Made by a program: the position numbers and the translations under genes. From JALCLA01 sp965653565 (lineage in GTDB: Bacteria > Pseudomonadota > Gammaproteobacteria > Xanthomonadales > Xanthomonadaceae): DNA of 64,000 nucleotides. The stretch is taken from the NCBI GenBank assembly GCA_965653565.1, contig CBFHAI010000012.1:34058-98057 (forward strand). The letters are read 5' to 3'. Positions 1 to 8,337 of the stretch are shown here, piece by piece (positions within the stretch are counted from its first letter, which is position 1; every line of letters begins with the position of its first letter). The notes beneath the pieces were generated by a model. That model was not told the origin of the DNA. It made no database searches and worked only from the letters and a program-made list of their open reading frames with translations.

Positions 1-52
1 TAACCGAAACTGCGCGCTGTTTTCCGCGATCCACGAGCCCATCCCCGGACGC

Positions 53-964
53 ATGAGCGCCCTCCCCGCCCTGACCCATCTGGATCGGCTCGAAGCCGAA
101 AGCCTGCACATCCTGCGCGAAGTCGCCGCCGAGAGCCGCCATCCGGTGCTGCTGTATTCGATCGGCAAGGACAGCTCGGTGCTGCTGCACCTGCTGCTGA
201 AGGCCTTCGCGCCGGCGCCGCCGCCGATTCCGCTGCTGCATGTCGACACCGGCTGGAAGTTCCGCGAAATGATCGCGTTCCGCGATCGGCGCGTGGCCGA
301 AACCGGCGTCGATCTGCGCGTGCACATCAACCCGGACGGCCTGCGCGAAGGCATCGGCCCGTTCACCCACGGCTCGGCCGTGCATACCGATGTGATGAAG
401 ACCCAGGGTCTCAAACAGGCGCTGGCGAAATTTGGATTCGACGCCGCGATCGGCGGCGCGCGGCGCGATGAAGAGAAGTCGCGCGCCAAGGAGCGCGTGT
501 TTTCGTTCCGCAGTTCGCAGCAGCGCTGGGATCCGAAAGCGCAGCGGCCGGAACTTTGGAATCTGTACAACACGCGGCTCGGCGTGGGCGAGAGCCTGCG
601 CGTGTTTCCGTTGTCGAACTGGACCGAGCTCGATGTGTGGCTCTACATCTGGCGCGAAAACATTCCGGTGGTGCCGCTGTATTTCGCCGCCGAGCGGCCG
701 ATCGTCGAGCGCGAAGGGTCGCTGATCCTGGTCGATGACGAACGGCTGCCGTTGCATGCCGGCGAATCGCCGATCGCAAGGCGCGTTCGGTTCCGCACGC
801 TCGGCTGCTATCCGCTCACCGGCGCGATCGAATCCGACGCCGATTCGCTGGAAAAAGTGATCGCCGAAATGCTCGTCTCGCGCAGTTCCGAGCGCCAGGG
901 CCGCGTGATCGATCGCGACGGCGGCGCCTCGATGGAAAAGAAGAAGCAGGAAGGTTACTTCTGA
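53..964 (+). CDS. cysD: Sulfate adenylyltransferase subunit 2 (CysD)
   Basis: This is the small ATP sulfurylase subunit, which forms adenosine 5'-phosphosulfate (APS) from ATP and sulfate together with the GTPase subunit CysN in cytoplasmic sulfate assimilation. The 303-residue length is normal for CysD. The PP-loop of the PAPS reductase/N-type ATP pyrophosphatase fold is visible as LLYSIGKDSSVLLHL near residue 34, followed by the conserved LLHVDTGWKF and GGARRDEEKSRAKER stretches. The C-terminus EKKKQEGYF is the usual CysD ending. The stop overlaps the cysNC start by one base (TGATG at 962-966), so the two are almost certainly co-translated. Only 52 bases precede it in the window, so its promoter and any upstream cys genes cannot be judged. 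Confidence 0.97.
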   Translation: MSALPALTHLDRLEAESLHILREVAAESRHPVLLYSIGKDSSVLLHLLLKAFAPAPPPIPLLHVDTGWKFREMIAFRDRRVAETGVDLRVHINPDGLREGIGPFTHGSAVHTDVMKTQGLKQALAKFGFDAAIGGARRDEEKSRAKERVFSFRSSQQRWDPKAQRPELWNLYNTRLGVGESLRVFPLSNWTELDVWLYIWRENIPVVPLYFAAERPIVEREGSLILVDDERLPLHAGESPIARRVRFRTLGCYPLTGAIESDADSLEKVIAEMLVSRSSERQGRVIDRDGGASMEKKKQEGYF

Positions 965-2844
965 TGGCAGGCATGGAAGCCAACACCGACATCGCCGCCT
1001 ACCTGCGCGCACACGAAGCCAAGACGCTGCTGCGTTTCATCACCTGCGGCAGCGTCGACGACGGCAAGAGCACGCTGATCGGCCGCCTGCTGCACGACAC
1101 CAAACGACTCTACGACGATCAGCTCGCCGCGCTGAGCGCCGACAGCGCACGTTTCGGCACGCAGGGCGCGGAAATCGACTACGCACTGCTGCTCGACGGC
1201 CTCGAAGCCGAACGCGAACAGGGCATCACGATCGATGTCGCGTATCGCTATTTCTCCACCGACAAGCGCAGCTTCATCGTCGCCGACTGTCCGGGCCATG
1301 CGCAGTACACGCGCAATATGGCGACGGGCGCATCGACGGCCGACGTCGCCGTCGTGTTGATCGACGCGCGCAAGGGCGTGCTGACGCAGACGCGGCGGCA
1401 CAGTTACATCGTGTCGCTGCTTGGCCTGAAGCATGTCGTGCTGGCGGTGAACAAGATGGATTTGGTCGATTACGATCAAGGCATCTTCGGCTACATCGTC
1501 GAAGAGTATCGGTTGCTCGCCGAGCGCCTCGGGCTGCAGAGCGTGCAGGCAATTCCGCTGTCGGCGCTGCGCGGCGACAACCTGATCGAGCGCTCCGCGG
1601 CGATGCCCTGGTATGACGGCCCGGCGCTGCTCGAACATCTGGAAACCGTGCGCCTCACGCCGCCGCGCACACGCGGGTTCCGTCTGCCCGTGCAATGGGT
1701 GAATCGGCCGAACCAGAATTTCCGCGGCTATGCCGGCGCCTTGATCGGCGGCACCGTCAGCGTCGGGGACGACGTCGTGGCGCTGCCATCGGGCCGCCGC
1801 ACGCGTATCGCGCGCGTATTCGATGCGAACGGCGAGGTGCCAAGCGCGCAGGCCGGCCAGGCCGTGACGCTGACACTCGCCGACGAACTCGACGTGAGCC
1901 GCGGCGATGTGCTCGCTGCCGGTGGCGATCCGCCGCAGGTGGCCGATCAGTTCGCCGCGCATCTGTTGTGGATGGGCGATGCGGCGCTGGTGCCGGGCCG
2001 GCCGTATCTGTTGAAGCTCGGCACGCGTTCGCTCACCGCCACCGTCACCGAGATCAAGCACAAGATCGATGTCGACACGCAGGAGCACCTCGCGGCGAAA
2101 CGGCTGGAACTCAATGAAGTCGCCTACTGCAACCTGAGCACCGACGCCCCGCTCGTGTTCGCTCCGTATGCGGAGGAGCACGAGCTCGGCGGCTTCATCC
2201 TTATCGATCGGCAAAGCAACGCGACGGTCGCGGCGGGCACGCTCGACTTCGCTTTGCGCCGTGCGGCCAACGTGCACTGGCAGCACCTGGATGTCGATCG
2301 CGCCGCGCGCGCCGCGCTGAAGGCGCAGGCGCCGGCCTGCCTGTGGTTCACCGGCCTGTCGGGCTCGGGCAAATCGACGATCGCCAATCTCGTCGAAAAG
2401 CGCCTGCACGCGCTCGGGCACCATACCTATCTGCTCGATGGCGACAATGTGCGGCACGGCCTCAACCGTGATCTGGGATTCACCGAGGAAGATCGCGTCG
2501 AGAACATCCGTCGCGTGGCCGAGGTCGCGCGACTGATGGTGGATGCCGGGCTCATCGTACTGGTGAGCTTTATCTCGCCGTATCGCAGCGACCGCGAATT
2601 TGCGCGCGAACGCTTCGGTGCGGGCGAGTTTCTCGAAGTTTTTGTCGATACACCGATAGAAATCTGCGAAGCGCGCGATGTGAAGGGCCTCTACCGTCGC
2701 GCGCGTGCCGGAGAAATTCCGAATTTCACCGGGATCAGCGCGCCGTACGAAGCGCCCTCGGCGCCGGAAGTGCATGTGCACGGCGCGAACGAAGCGGCGG
2801 ATCAGGCCGCCGAGCGCATCGTACGCCAGCTGCTGCGCAGCTGA
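964..2844 (+). CDS. cysNC: Bifunctional sulfate adenylyltransferase subunit 1 / APS kinase (CysNC)
   Basis: The 626-residue protein fuses the GTPase subunit of ATP sulfurylase (CysN, about residues 20-440) to APS kinase (CysC, about 455-626), so one polypeptide helps make APS and then phosphorylates it to PAPS. The elongation-factor-like G1 motif GSVDDGKST starts at residue 29. DCPGHAQYTRNMATGAS (G3) and NKMD (G4) follow. The APS-kinase P-loop GLSGSGKST lies near residue 465, followed by DGDNVRHGLNRDLGF and the lid segment FISPYRSDRE. The fusion is common in Xanthomonadales and other proteobacteria. It forms a two-gene operon with cysD. Confidence 0.97.
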   Translation: MAGMEANTDIAAYLRAHEAKTLLRFITCGSVDDGKSTLIGRLLHDTKRLYDDQLAALSADSARFGTQGAEIDYALLLDGLEAEREQGITIDVAYRYFSTDKRSFIVADCPGHAQYTRNMATGASTADVAVVLIDARKGVLTQTRRHSYIVSLLGLKHVVLAVNKMDLVDYDQGIFGYIVEEYRLLAERLGLQSVQAIPLSALRGDNLIERSAAMPWYDGPALLEHLETVRLTPPRTRGFRLPVQWVNRPNQNFRGYAGALIGGTVSVGDDVVALPSGRRTRIARVFDANGEVPSAQAGQAVTLTLADELDVSRGDVLAAGGDPPQVADQFAAHLLWMGDAALVPGRPYLLKLGTRSLTATVTEIKHKIDVDTQEHLAAKRLELNEVAYCNLSTDAPLVFAPYAEEHELGGFILIDRQSNATVAAGTLDFALRRAANVHWQHLDVDRAARAALKAQAPACLWFTGLSGSGKSTIANLVEKRLHALGHHTYLLDGDNVRHGLNRDLGFTEEDRVENIRRVAEVARLMVDAGLIVLVSFISPYRSDREFARERFGAGEFLEVFVDTPIEICEARDVKGLYRRARAGEIPNFTGISAPYEAPSAPEVHVHGANEAADQAAERIVRQLLRS

Positions 2845-3052
2845 GTCGACATTCAAGTTTCCGCGAGCGAATTCATCAACGTCGCCACGCTCGACGTCGC
2901 TTGAACGGAAAATGATCCAAAATTGAACGCCTTTCAAACGGTGCGCCCGGCGCAACAATTGTGTTGCCTCGCGCACCGAAGGCCTGTCGGCAGCGCCGGA
3001 TGATCCGCTGCACGAACGGCGCGCAGCGACGCGCCATTCGTGAACGAACAGG

Positions 3053-3138
3053 TCTCGAAAAAGGCAAACCCGGCGCAAGCCGGCGTCGCAAAGGCACGGG
3101 TCCCGCTCCAACAGGCGGGATCGCCGGTCTACCGAGGA
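3053..3138 (+). promoter_or_regulatory. Cyclic-di-GMP-I (GEMM-I) riboswitch
   Basis: The leader matches the GEMM-I aptamer in order and spacing. GGCAAACC is at 3063-3070. A CCGGC stem is closed by a GCAA (GNRA) tetraloop at about 3070-3085. The core CGCAAAGGCACGGG is at 3087-3100. A second stem TCCCGC/GCGGGA is at 3101-3106/3115-3120, and the 3' segment GGTCTACCGAGG is at 3126-3137. P1 can close as CTCG 3054-3057 with CGAG 3133-3136. The Shine-Dalgarno sequence GAGGTGG is at 3177-3183, before the ATG at 3188. GAGGA 3134-3138, which includes the P1 3' strand, can instead pair with TCCTC 3170-3174, which would make a simple translational switch. The motif match is direct; the switching direction is inferred. 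Confidence 0.88.
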
Positions 3139-3187
3139 CAGCAAAATTCATCGCTTTGCGGCGATGTATTCCTCATGAGGTGGACAA

Positions 3188-6100
3188 ATGTACGGATACC
3201 GAATTGGCCGCATCATCGGTGTCGGCGTGGCCGCTGTCCTCGGATGCTCGAACGCGTGGGCGCAAAGCGCGCTCACCGTCGATCTGACCGCATCGGGCAG
3301 CTACACCAGCGCCTACGACTGGAGCATCGACAAAAGCGTAACGCCCACTGCGGCCGATCGCTTCATCGGTGAAATGCAGGAACTGAGCTACACCATCAGC
3401 GTCGTCAAGGGCGACGCCGTGGAATCGGATTTCATGGTCACCGGCAGCGCCAGCATCGCCAATCCTGGCGGCACCGGCGCGACGATCAGTGCGATCACGC
3501 TGAACTGGGGCGGCACGGAAATCGCCACCGACTGCGCCACCGGCGCCCTCGCCGCCGGCGCATCGACGACCTGCGAGTTCGATTTCGCAGCGACGGGCAG
3601 CGCGACGCAAACGCTGACGATGAACGTGACGACCACCGGCGCCGTAGCCGGCGCGCAGGACAGCGTCGAGGTCGCCTTCACCGGCGGTGCCGTCGAGAAC
3701 GACAGCATCACGGTGAGCGACACGTTGCTGGCCGGGCCGCTGACCTTCACCGGCAGCGACACGCACGAGTACACGCAGAGCGTGACGTGCATCAACAGCA
3801 ATACCATCAAACTCGACAACCAGGCGACCATCGACCAGACCGGCGAGAGCGATTCCACGCGCGCCCGTGTCGCCTGCCACGCGCTGCGCATGGAGCGCAA
3901 CGTGCTCACCCACGGCGGCCAGAACTGGTCGTGGGAGATCGAGAAGACGCACGCCGAAGTCGATCCGCTGCAAGTGACGGCCGGCCAGACCTACGACGTC
4001 GACTACACCATCACCGCAACCGCGACGGCAGCGTCCGACACGAATGAAGTGCATGGCACGATCACCGCGATCAACACGCATCCGTCGGTCGATGCAGCGA
4101 TCGTTTCCGTGGGAGCGGCGATCAGCGGCATCGAAGCCGTGGTGACTTGTCCGGCGCTGATCGCACCGCACGCCACTTACGACTCGAACCACAACATCGT
4201 GCTCGGCAAACTGGTGTGTCCCTTCAGCGTCACCCTGCCCGACGGCACCGTGCCGAGCACCGTCTCCGGCCGCGTGACGCAGCAGTTGTTCAACTACGCC
4301 TCCGACGGCACCGCCACGGCGGCCGGCACCAAGGACTACGCCGGCACGCAGCCGATCACCGGCAGCCTGGGCGCCACCGAGACCGACGAATGCATCACGC
4401 TGTCCGACACCTATCTGGGCACCGTGCACGACCTCGGCGAGTTCTGCGTCAGCGAAGGCAGCACGACGGTCACGCGCACCTTCACCGGCCCGGTGAACGT
4501 CACCAACGAAAGCGAATGCGCCTTCGAGGTGCCGAACGTCGCGAGCTTCCTGACCAACGACAGCGGTACGACCGGCGAAGACAGCACGCTGCTCTCGGTA
4601 GTGCGCACCGATTGCGAAGGCGAAGGCGACCTCACCGTCGACCTCACCGCCTCGGGTGCCTTCACGCGTGAATTCCCGTGGACGATCGAGAAGACCGTCG
4701 ACCCGGTATCATCCGATCGCTTCATCGGCGAGACGCAGCAGCTGGCCTACACCCTGACCCTGGTGAAGGGCGAAGCGCAGGACGCGGGTTATGTCGTCAC
4801 CGGTTCGGCCACGATCACCAATCCGGGTGGCACGGCGATCGACATCACCGCGATCACGATCCAGCACGGCACGACGGCGGTCACGCACAGCTGCACGCTG
4901 GGCGCGCTGGCCGCGGGCGCTTCGATGACGTGTCCGATCAGCTTCAGCGCCGCCAGCGACGACACGTTGCCGCTGACGATCGATGTCGATGCCGACGGCG
5001 GCCTGAGCGCCGACGACAGCGTCGACGTGGTGTTCGGCGCACCGACGGTGACCAACGATTCGATCACCGTGGTCGATACGCTGCTGCCCGATCCGATTCC
5101 GTTCTCCGACAGCGGCACGCACGAATACGTGCATGACGTGACCTGCATCGACGGCAACACGATCACGATCGACAACACCGCCACGATCCAGGAAACCGGC
5201 GCCAGCGACTCGGCGCAGGCGCGCGTGGCTTGTCATGCGCTGCGCATGGAACGCGCGGTGCTTTCGGCCGGCGGCCAGCGTTGGACCTGGGATATCCAGA
5301 AGACGCATGCCGAAGCCGAAGCGCTGCAGATGGTGGTTGGCCAGACCTACGAGGTGGATTACCTGATCACCGCGACGGCCACCGCATCGAGCGATGGCGG
5401 CAACGAAGTGACCGGCACCATCACCGCGCTCAACACCAACCCGGTGACCGACGCCGTGCTGGTTTCGGTGGGTGCGGCGATCAACAGCACGCAGGCCACG
5501 GTGAGTTGTCCGTCGCTGATCGTGCCGCATGCGAGCTACGACGCCGCACACAACATCGTGGTCGGCAAACTCGTGTGTCCGTTCACGGTGACGCTGGCCA
5601 ACGGCGAAGTGCCGGCCACCGTCTCGGGCCGTCTGACGCAGCAGCTGTTCACCTACGCGCCCGATGGCACGGCCACGCCGGCCGGCACCAAGGACTACGC
5701 CGGCACGCAGGCGATCGCGTCGCTGCCCGGCGGCGGTGAAGAGACCGACGAATGCATCGACCTGAGCGATGTGTACGAAGGCACCTCGCACGATCTGGGC
5801 GAATTCTGCGTCAGCGAAGGCAACACGTCGGTCACGCGCAGCTTCACCGGCGCGATCACCGTGACGGCCGAAAGCGAATGCGAATTCAGCGTGCCGAACC
5901 TGGCCTCGCTCACCACCAACGACACCGGCACCGTGGTCGACGACGACACCCTGGTGGAAGTGGTGCGCACCGATTGCCAGCAGGCCGCCTGCACGCGCAC
6001 GCAGGGCTACTGGAAGACGCACTCGCAGTACGGGCCGGCCAAGTACGACGAAACCTGGGCGACCGTGGGCGAAGACACTCCGTTCTTCCTGGCCACCGGC

Positions 6101-6424
6101 CTGCAGAACGCGCCGATGAGCTGGTACGACATGATGTGGACCAACCCGAAGGGCAACGCCTACTACGTGCTGGCGCCGCAGTTCATCGCCGCCACGCTCA
6201 ACCTCGAAGCCGGCGCAACGGCCTCCCCGCAGGTGCTCGACGCGCTCGACGAGGCGCAGGCGTTCTTCCAGGTCTACAAGCCGCGCGAAGTGGCCGCCAT
6301 GCGCGGCAACCAGGCGCCGCGTCCGCGCATGATCGAACTGGCCGGCGTGCTCGACCAGTACAACAACGGCATCGGCGATCTGGGTGCCGAGCACTGCTCG
6401 GAGGATGAGACCTCCGACGACTGA
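3188..6424 (+). CDS. Secreted two-repeat protein with C-terminal TQGYWKTH domain, under a c-di-GMP riboswitch
   Basis: This is a 1,078-residue exported protein of unknown function. A signal peptide ends at AWA-QS (residues 25/26). Two near-copies of a ~450-residue unit follow (residues 29-481 and 482-~930; DNA 3272-4630 and 4631-~5978). They share VDLTASG, RFIGE, VACHALRMER, TQQLF and KDYAGTQ blocks and paired cysteines. Each unit seems internally duplicated: a W-x-I-x-K...YTI pattern occurs twice per unit, giving four beta-sandwich-like modules, Thr/Asp-rich like DUF11-type surface repeats. The last ~140 residues start with CTRTQGYWKTHSQYGP, a motif seen at the ends of many exported bacterial proteins, and end acidic with a Cys. 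The riboswitch suggests a role in attachment or matrix; this is inference. The gene is followed by a strong terminator. Confidence 0.85.
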   Translation: MYGYRIGRIIGVGVAAVLGCSNAWAQSALTVDLTASGSYTSAYDWSIDKSVTPTAADRFIGEMQELSYTISVVKGDAVESDFMVTGSASIANPGGTGATISAITLNWGGTEIATDCATGALAAGASTTCEFDFAATGSATQTLTMNVTTTGAVAGAQDSVEVAFTGGAVENDSITVSDTLLAGPLTFTGSDTHEYTQSVTCINSNTIKLDNQATIDQTGESDSTRARVACHALRMERNVLTHGGQNWSWEIEKTHAEVDPLQVTAGQTYDVDYTITATATAASDTNEVHGTITAINTHPSVDAAIVSVGAAISGIEAVVTCPALIAPHATYDSNHNIVLGKLVCPFSVTLPDGTVPSTVSGRVTQQLFNYASDGTATAAGTKDYAGTQPITGSLGATETDECITLSDTYLGTVHDLGEFCVSEGSTTVTRTFTGPVNVTNESECAFEVPNVASFLTNDSGTTGEDSTLLSVVRTDCEGEGDLTVDLTASGAFTREFPWTIEKTVDPVSSDRFIGETQQLAYTLTLVKGEAQDAGYVVTGSATITNPGGTAIDITAITIQHGTTAVTHSCTLGALAAGASMTCPISFSAASDDTLPLTIDVDADGGLSADDSVDVVFGAPTVTNDSITVVDTLLPDPIPFSDSGTHEYVHDVTCIDGNTITIDNTATIQETGASDSAQARVACHALRMERAVLSAGGQRWTWDIQKTHAEAEALQMVVGQTYEVDYLITATATASSDGGNEVTGTITALNTNPVTDAVLVSVGAAINSTQATVSCPSLIVPHASYDAAHNIVVGKLVCPFTVTLANGEVPATVSGRLTQQLFTYAPDGTATPAGTKDYAGTQAIASLPGGGEETDECIDLSDVYEGTSHDLGEFCVSEGNTSVTRSFTGAITVTAESECEFSVPNLASLTTNDTGTVVDDDTLVEVVRTDCQQAACTRTQGYWKTHSQYGPAKYDETWATVGEDTPFFLATGLQNAPMSWYDMMWTNPKGNAYYVLAPQFIAATLNLEAGATASPQVLDALDEAQAFFQVYKPREVAAMRGNQAPRPRMIELAGVLDQYNNGIGDLGAEHCSEDETSDD
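3272..5978 (+). repeat. Tandem intragenic duplication (two ~1.35-kb units)
   Basis: Unit 1 is 3272-4630 and unit 2 is 4631 to about 5978. Both begin with codons for LTVDLTASG and end with codons for VRTDC. Many blocks are identical at the protein level and similar, but not identical, at the DNA level, so the duplication is not very recent. It makes up most of the secreted protein. Confidence 0.85.
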
Positions 6425-6446
6425 TCACCGCAAGTAGCTGCTTTTC

Positions 6447-6479
6447 AGGCCCGGCGGCGCAAGCTGCCGGGCCTTTTTC
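6447..6479 (+). terminator. Rho-independent terminator after the repeat protein gene
   Basis: A GC-rich hairpin with arms AGGCCCGGC and GCCGGGCCT, a shorter inner stem and a GCAA loop is followed directly by TTTTTCTT. It lies 23 bases after the stop of the secreted repeat protein and separates it from etfB. Confidence 0.88.
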
Positions 6480-6498
6480 TTGCGCGGCGCGGACCCGC

Positions 6499-6504
6499 TA
6501 CAAT
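6499..6504 (+). promoter_or_regulatory. Candidate -10 element for etfBA
   Basis: TACAAT (five of six matches to the sigma-70 -10 consensus) lies 55 bases before the etfB ATG, in the only non-coding gap after the terminator. The -35 region at the expected distance is T-rich (TTTCTT) but poor, and it overlaps the terminator T-tract, so the assignment is tentative. Confidence 0.35.
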
Positions 6505-6559
6505 ACGGCCCCGTCCGGCGCACGCCGGATCTCCCCCAGCAGTGCAGGACTCCAGACCG

Positions 6560-7306
6560 ATGAAAATCCTGGTCGGCTACAAGCGCGTCGTCGATTACAA
6601 CGTTCGCATCCAGGTGAAACCGGATAATTCCGGGGTGGTGACCGAAGGCGTCAAGCTGTCGGCCAACCCGTTCGACGAAATCGCGCTGGAAGAAGCGCTG
6701 CGGCTGCGCGAGAAAGGCGTGGCCACCGAAGTGATCGTCGCGACCATCGGCCCCGCAGACGCGCAGGCGCATCTGCGCAACGGGCTGGCGATGGGCGCCA
6801 ACCGCGCCATCCACGTCGTCACGAGCGAGGCGATCCAGCCGCTCACCGCCGCGCGCGTGCTGCTCAAGCTGATCGAGAAGGAACAGCCGGGCCTCGTCAT
6901 CCTCGGCAAGCAGGCGATCGACGACGACGCCAACCAGACCGGCCAGATGCTCGCCACGCTGTGGGGCCGGCCGCAGGCGACCTTCGCCGGCAAGGTCGAG
7001 ATCGCCGACAACAAGGCCACCGTGGTGCGCGAAGTCGATGCCGGGCTGGAAACGCTGGAAGTCGATCTGCCGGCCGTCGTCACGACCGACCTGCGCCTCA
7101 ACGAGCCGCGCTTCATCAAGCTGCCCGACATCATGAAAGCCAAGTCCAAGCCGATGGAAACGCTGCAGCTCGCCGACCTGGGCGTGGAGAGCGGCGACCA
7201 GCTGAAAACCACGCATTTCATGGCGCCGGCCAAGCGCAGCAAGGGCGTGATGGTGAAGGACGCGGCCGAGCTGGTGGCGGCGCTGAAAGCGAAAGGTTTG
7301 CTGTAA
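6560..7306 (+). CDS. etfB: Electron transfer flavoprotein subunit beta
   Basis: This is the 248-residue AMP-binding subunit of the ETF heterodimer, which carries electrons from acyl-CoA and other flavin dehydrogenases to ETF-ubiquinone oxidoreductase. It begins MKILVGYKRVVDYNVRIQ and carries the family blocks NPFDEIALEEALRLRE, GKQAIDDDANQTGQM and TTDLRLNEPRF. I place the start at the ATG at 6560. An in-frame GTG at 6542 would add six residues not expected for the family. It is followed after 85 bases by etfA. The organism needs this pair for fatty-acid and branched-chain amino-acid oxidation, which fits the ketone-body CoA-transferase further along the window. Confidence 0.97.
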   Translation: MKILVGYKRVVDYNVRIQVKPDNSGVVTEGVKLSANPFDEIALEEALRLREKGVATEVIVATIGPADAQAHLRNGLAMGANRAIHVVTSEAIQPLTAARVLLKLIEKEQPGLVILGKQAIDDDANQTGQMLATLWGRPQATFAGKVEIADNKATVVREVDAGLETLEVDLPAVVTTDLRLNEPRFIKLPDIMKAKSKPMETLQLADLGVESGDQLKTTHFMAPAKRSKGVMVKDAAELVAALKAKGLL

Positions 7307-7391
7307 CGGAATTCTCCTTCCCTTCGCGGGGAAGCCGAAGCGCGACGGTTCGCACGCGCGGCTCGCGTTTCATCATTCACGGAGATTGGTC

Positions 7392-8330
7392 ATGTCGAAG
7401 ATCCTCATCGTCGCCGAACACCACGACGGCAAACTCAACGCCGCGACGGCCAAATGCGTCACCGCGGCGAAGGCCGTGAAAGCCGATGCGATCGATATCG
7501 TCGTACTGGCCGCCGACCCGGCCGCCGTCGCCGCGCAGGCTGCGCAGATCGACGGCGTGTCGCGCGTGCTGACGGTGGCGAACGCGGCCAACGCGCAACC
7601 GATCGCGCAGGTTCTGGCGCCGCAGATCGCGCAGATCGCTGCGAACTACACGCATGTCTTCGGCCCGAGCACCACCTTCGGCAAGGATTTGATGCCGTGC
7701 GTGGCCGCGCTGCTGGGCGTGGCGCAGGTGTCGGATGTGATGACGGTGGAAAGCGCGACCAGCTTCAAGCGCCCGATCTACGCCGGCAACGCGATCATCA
7801 CCGTCGAAGCGCCGGCCGGCCAGACCATCGTCGCGACGATCCGGGTCGCGTCGTGGGCCGCGGCGGGCACCGGCGGCAGTGCACCGGTCGAAGCGGTTTC
7901 GGTGCAGGCCACGTTGCCGACGCACACGCGTTTCATCGGCCTGGCCGCGGGCAAATCCGATCGCCCCGATCTGCAGAGTGCCGGCCGCGTCGTCTCCGGC
8001 GGCCGCGGCGTCGGCTCGGCCGACAACTTCGCGATCATCTACAAACTCGCCGACAAACTCGGCGCCGCCGTCGGCGCCTCGCGCGCGGCGGTGGATGCCG
8101 GCTACGTGCCGAACGAACTGCAGGTCGGCCAGACCGGCAAGATCATCTCGCCGGAACTTTACGTGGCGATCGGCATTTCCGGTGCGATCCAGCATCTGAC
8201 CGGCATCAAGGACGCCGGCACCATCGTTGCGATCAACAAGGATGCCGAGGCACCGATTTTCGAGATCGCCGATATCGGCCTGGTGGGCGATCTGTTCAAG
8301 CTGCTGCCGGAGATCGAGGCCGCGCTCTGA
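7392..8330 (+). CDS. etfA: Electron transfer flavoprotein subunit alpha
   Basis: This is the 312-residue FAD-binding ETF subunit, partner of EtfB. The C-terminal FAD domain shows SAGRVVSGGRGVGSADNF, the VGQTGKIISPELYVAIGISG block and AINKDAEAPIFEIADIGLVG. The ATG at 7392 has GGAGA six bases upstream (7381-7385). A TTG two codons earlier is less likely. The gene is followed after seven bases by a GTG-started membrane protein gene that may be co-transcribed. Confidence 0.97.
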   Translation: MSKILIVAEHHDGKLNAATAKCVTAAKAVKADAIDIVVLAADPAAVAAQAAQIDGVSRVLTVANAANAQPIAQVLAPQIAQIAANYTHVFGPSTTFGKDLMPCVAALLGVAQVSDVMTVESATSFKRPIYAGNAIITVEAPAGQTIVATIRVASWAAAGTGGSAPVEAVSVQATLPTHTRFIGLAAGKSDRPDLQSAGRVVSGGRGVGSADNFAIIYKLADKLGAAVGASRAAVDAGYVPNELQVGQTGKIISPELYVAIGISGAIQHLTGIKDAGTIVAINKDAEAPIFEIADIGLVGDLFKLLPEIEAAL

Positions 8331-8337
8331 GCGCGCT

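Noticed and set aside
955..3144. Long minus-strand open frame opposite cysNC (729 codons)
   Set aside because: It is antisense to a clearly recognised enzyme. The translation is Arg/His/Ala-rich with no family motif, which is the usual shadow of GC-rich third codon positions.
3171..3180. CCTCATGAGG as a stand-alone hairpin that hides the Shine-Dalgarno sequence
   Set aside because: Its loop would be only two bases, which cannot form. Pairing with the P1 strand of the riboswitch is more sensible.
4709..6394. Minus-strand frame of 561 codons opposite the secreted repeat protein
   Set aside because: Low-complexity Arg/His/Gly composition that mirrors the repeats of the real gene; no ribosome site or domain.
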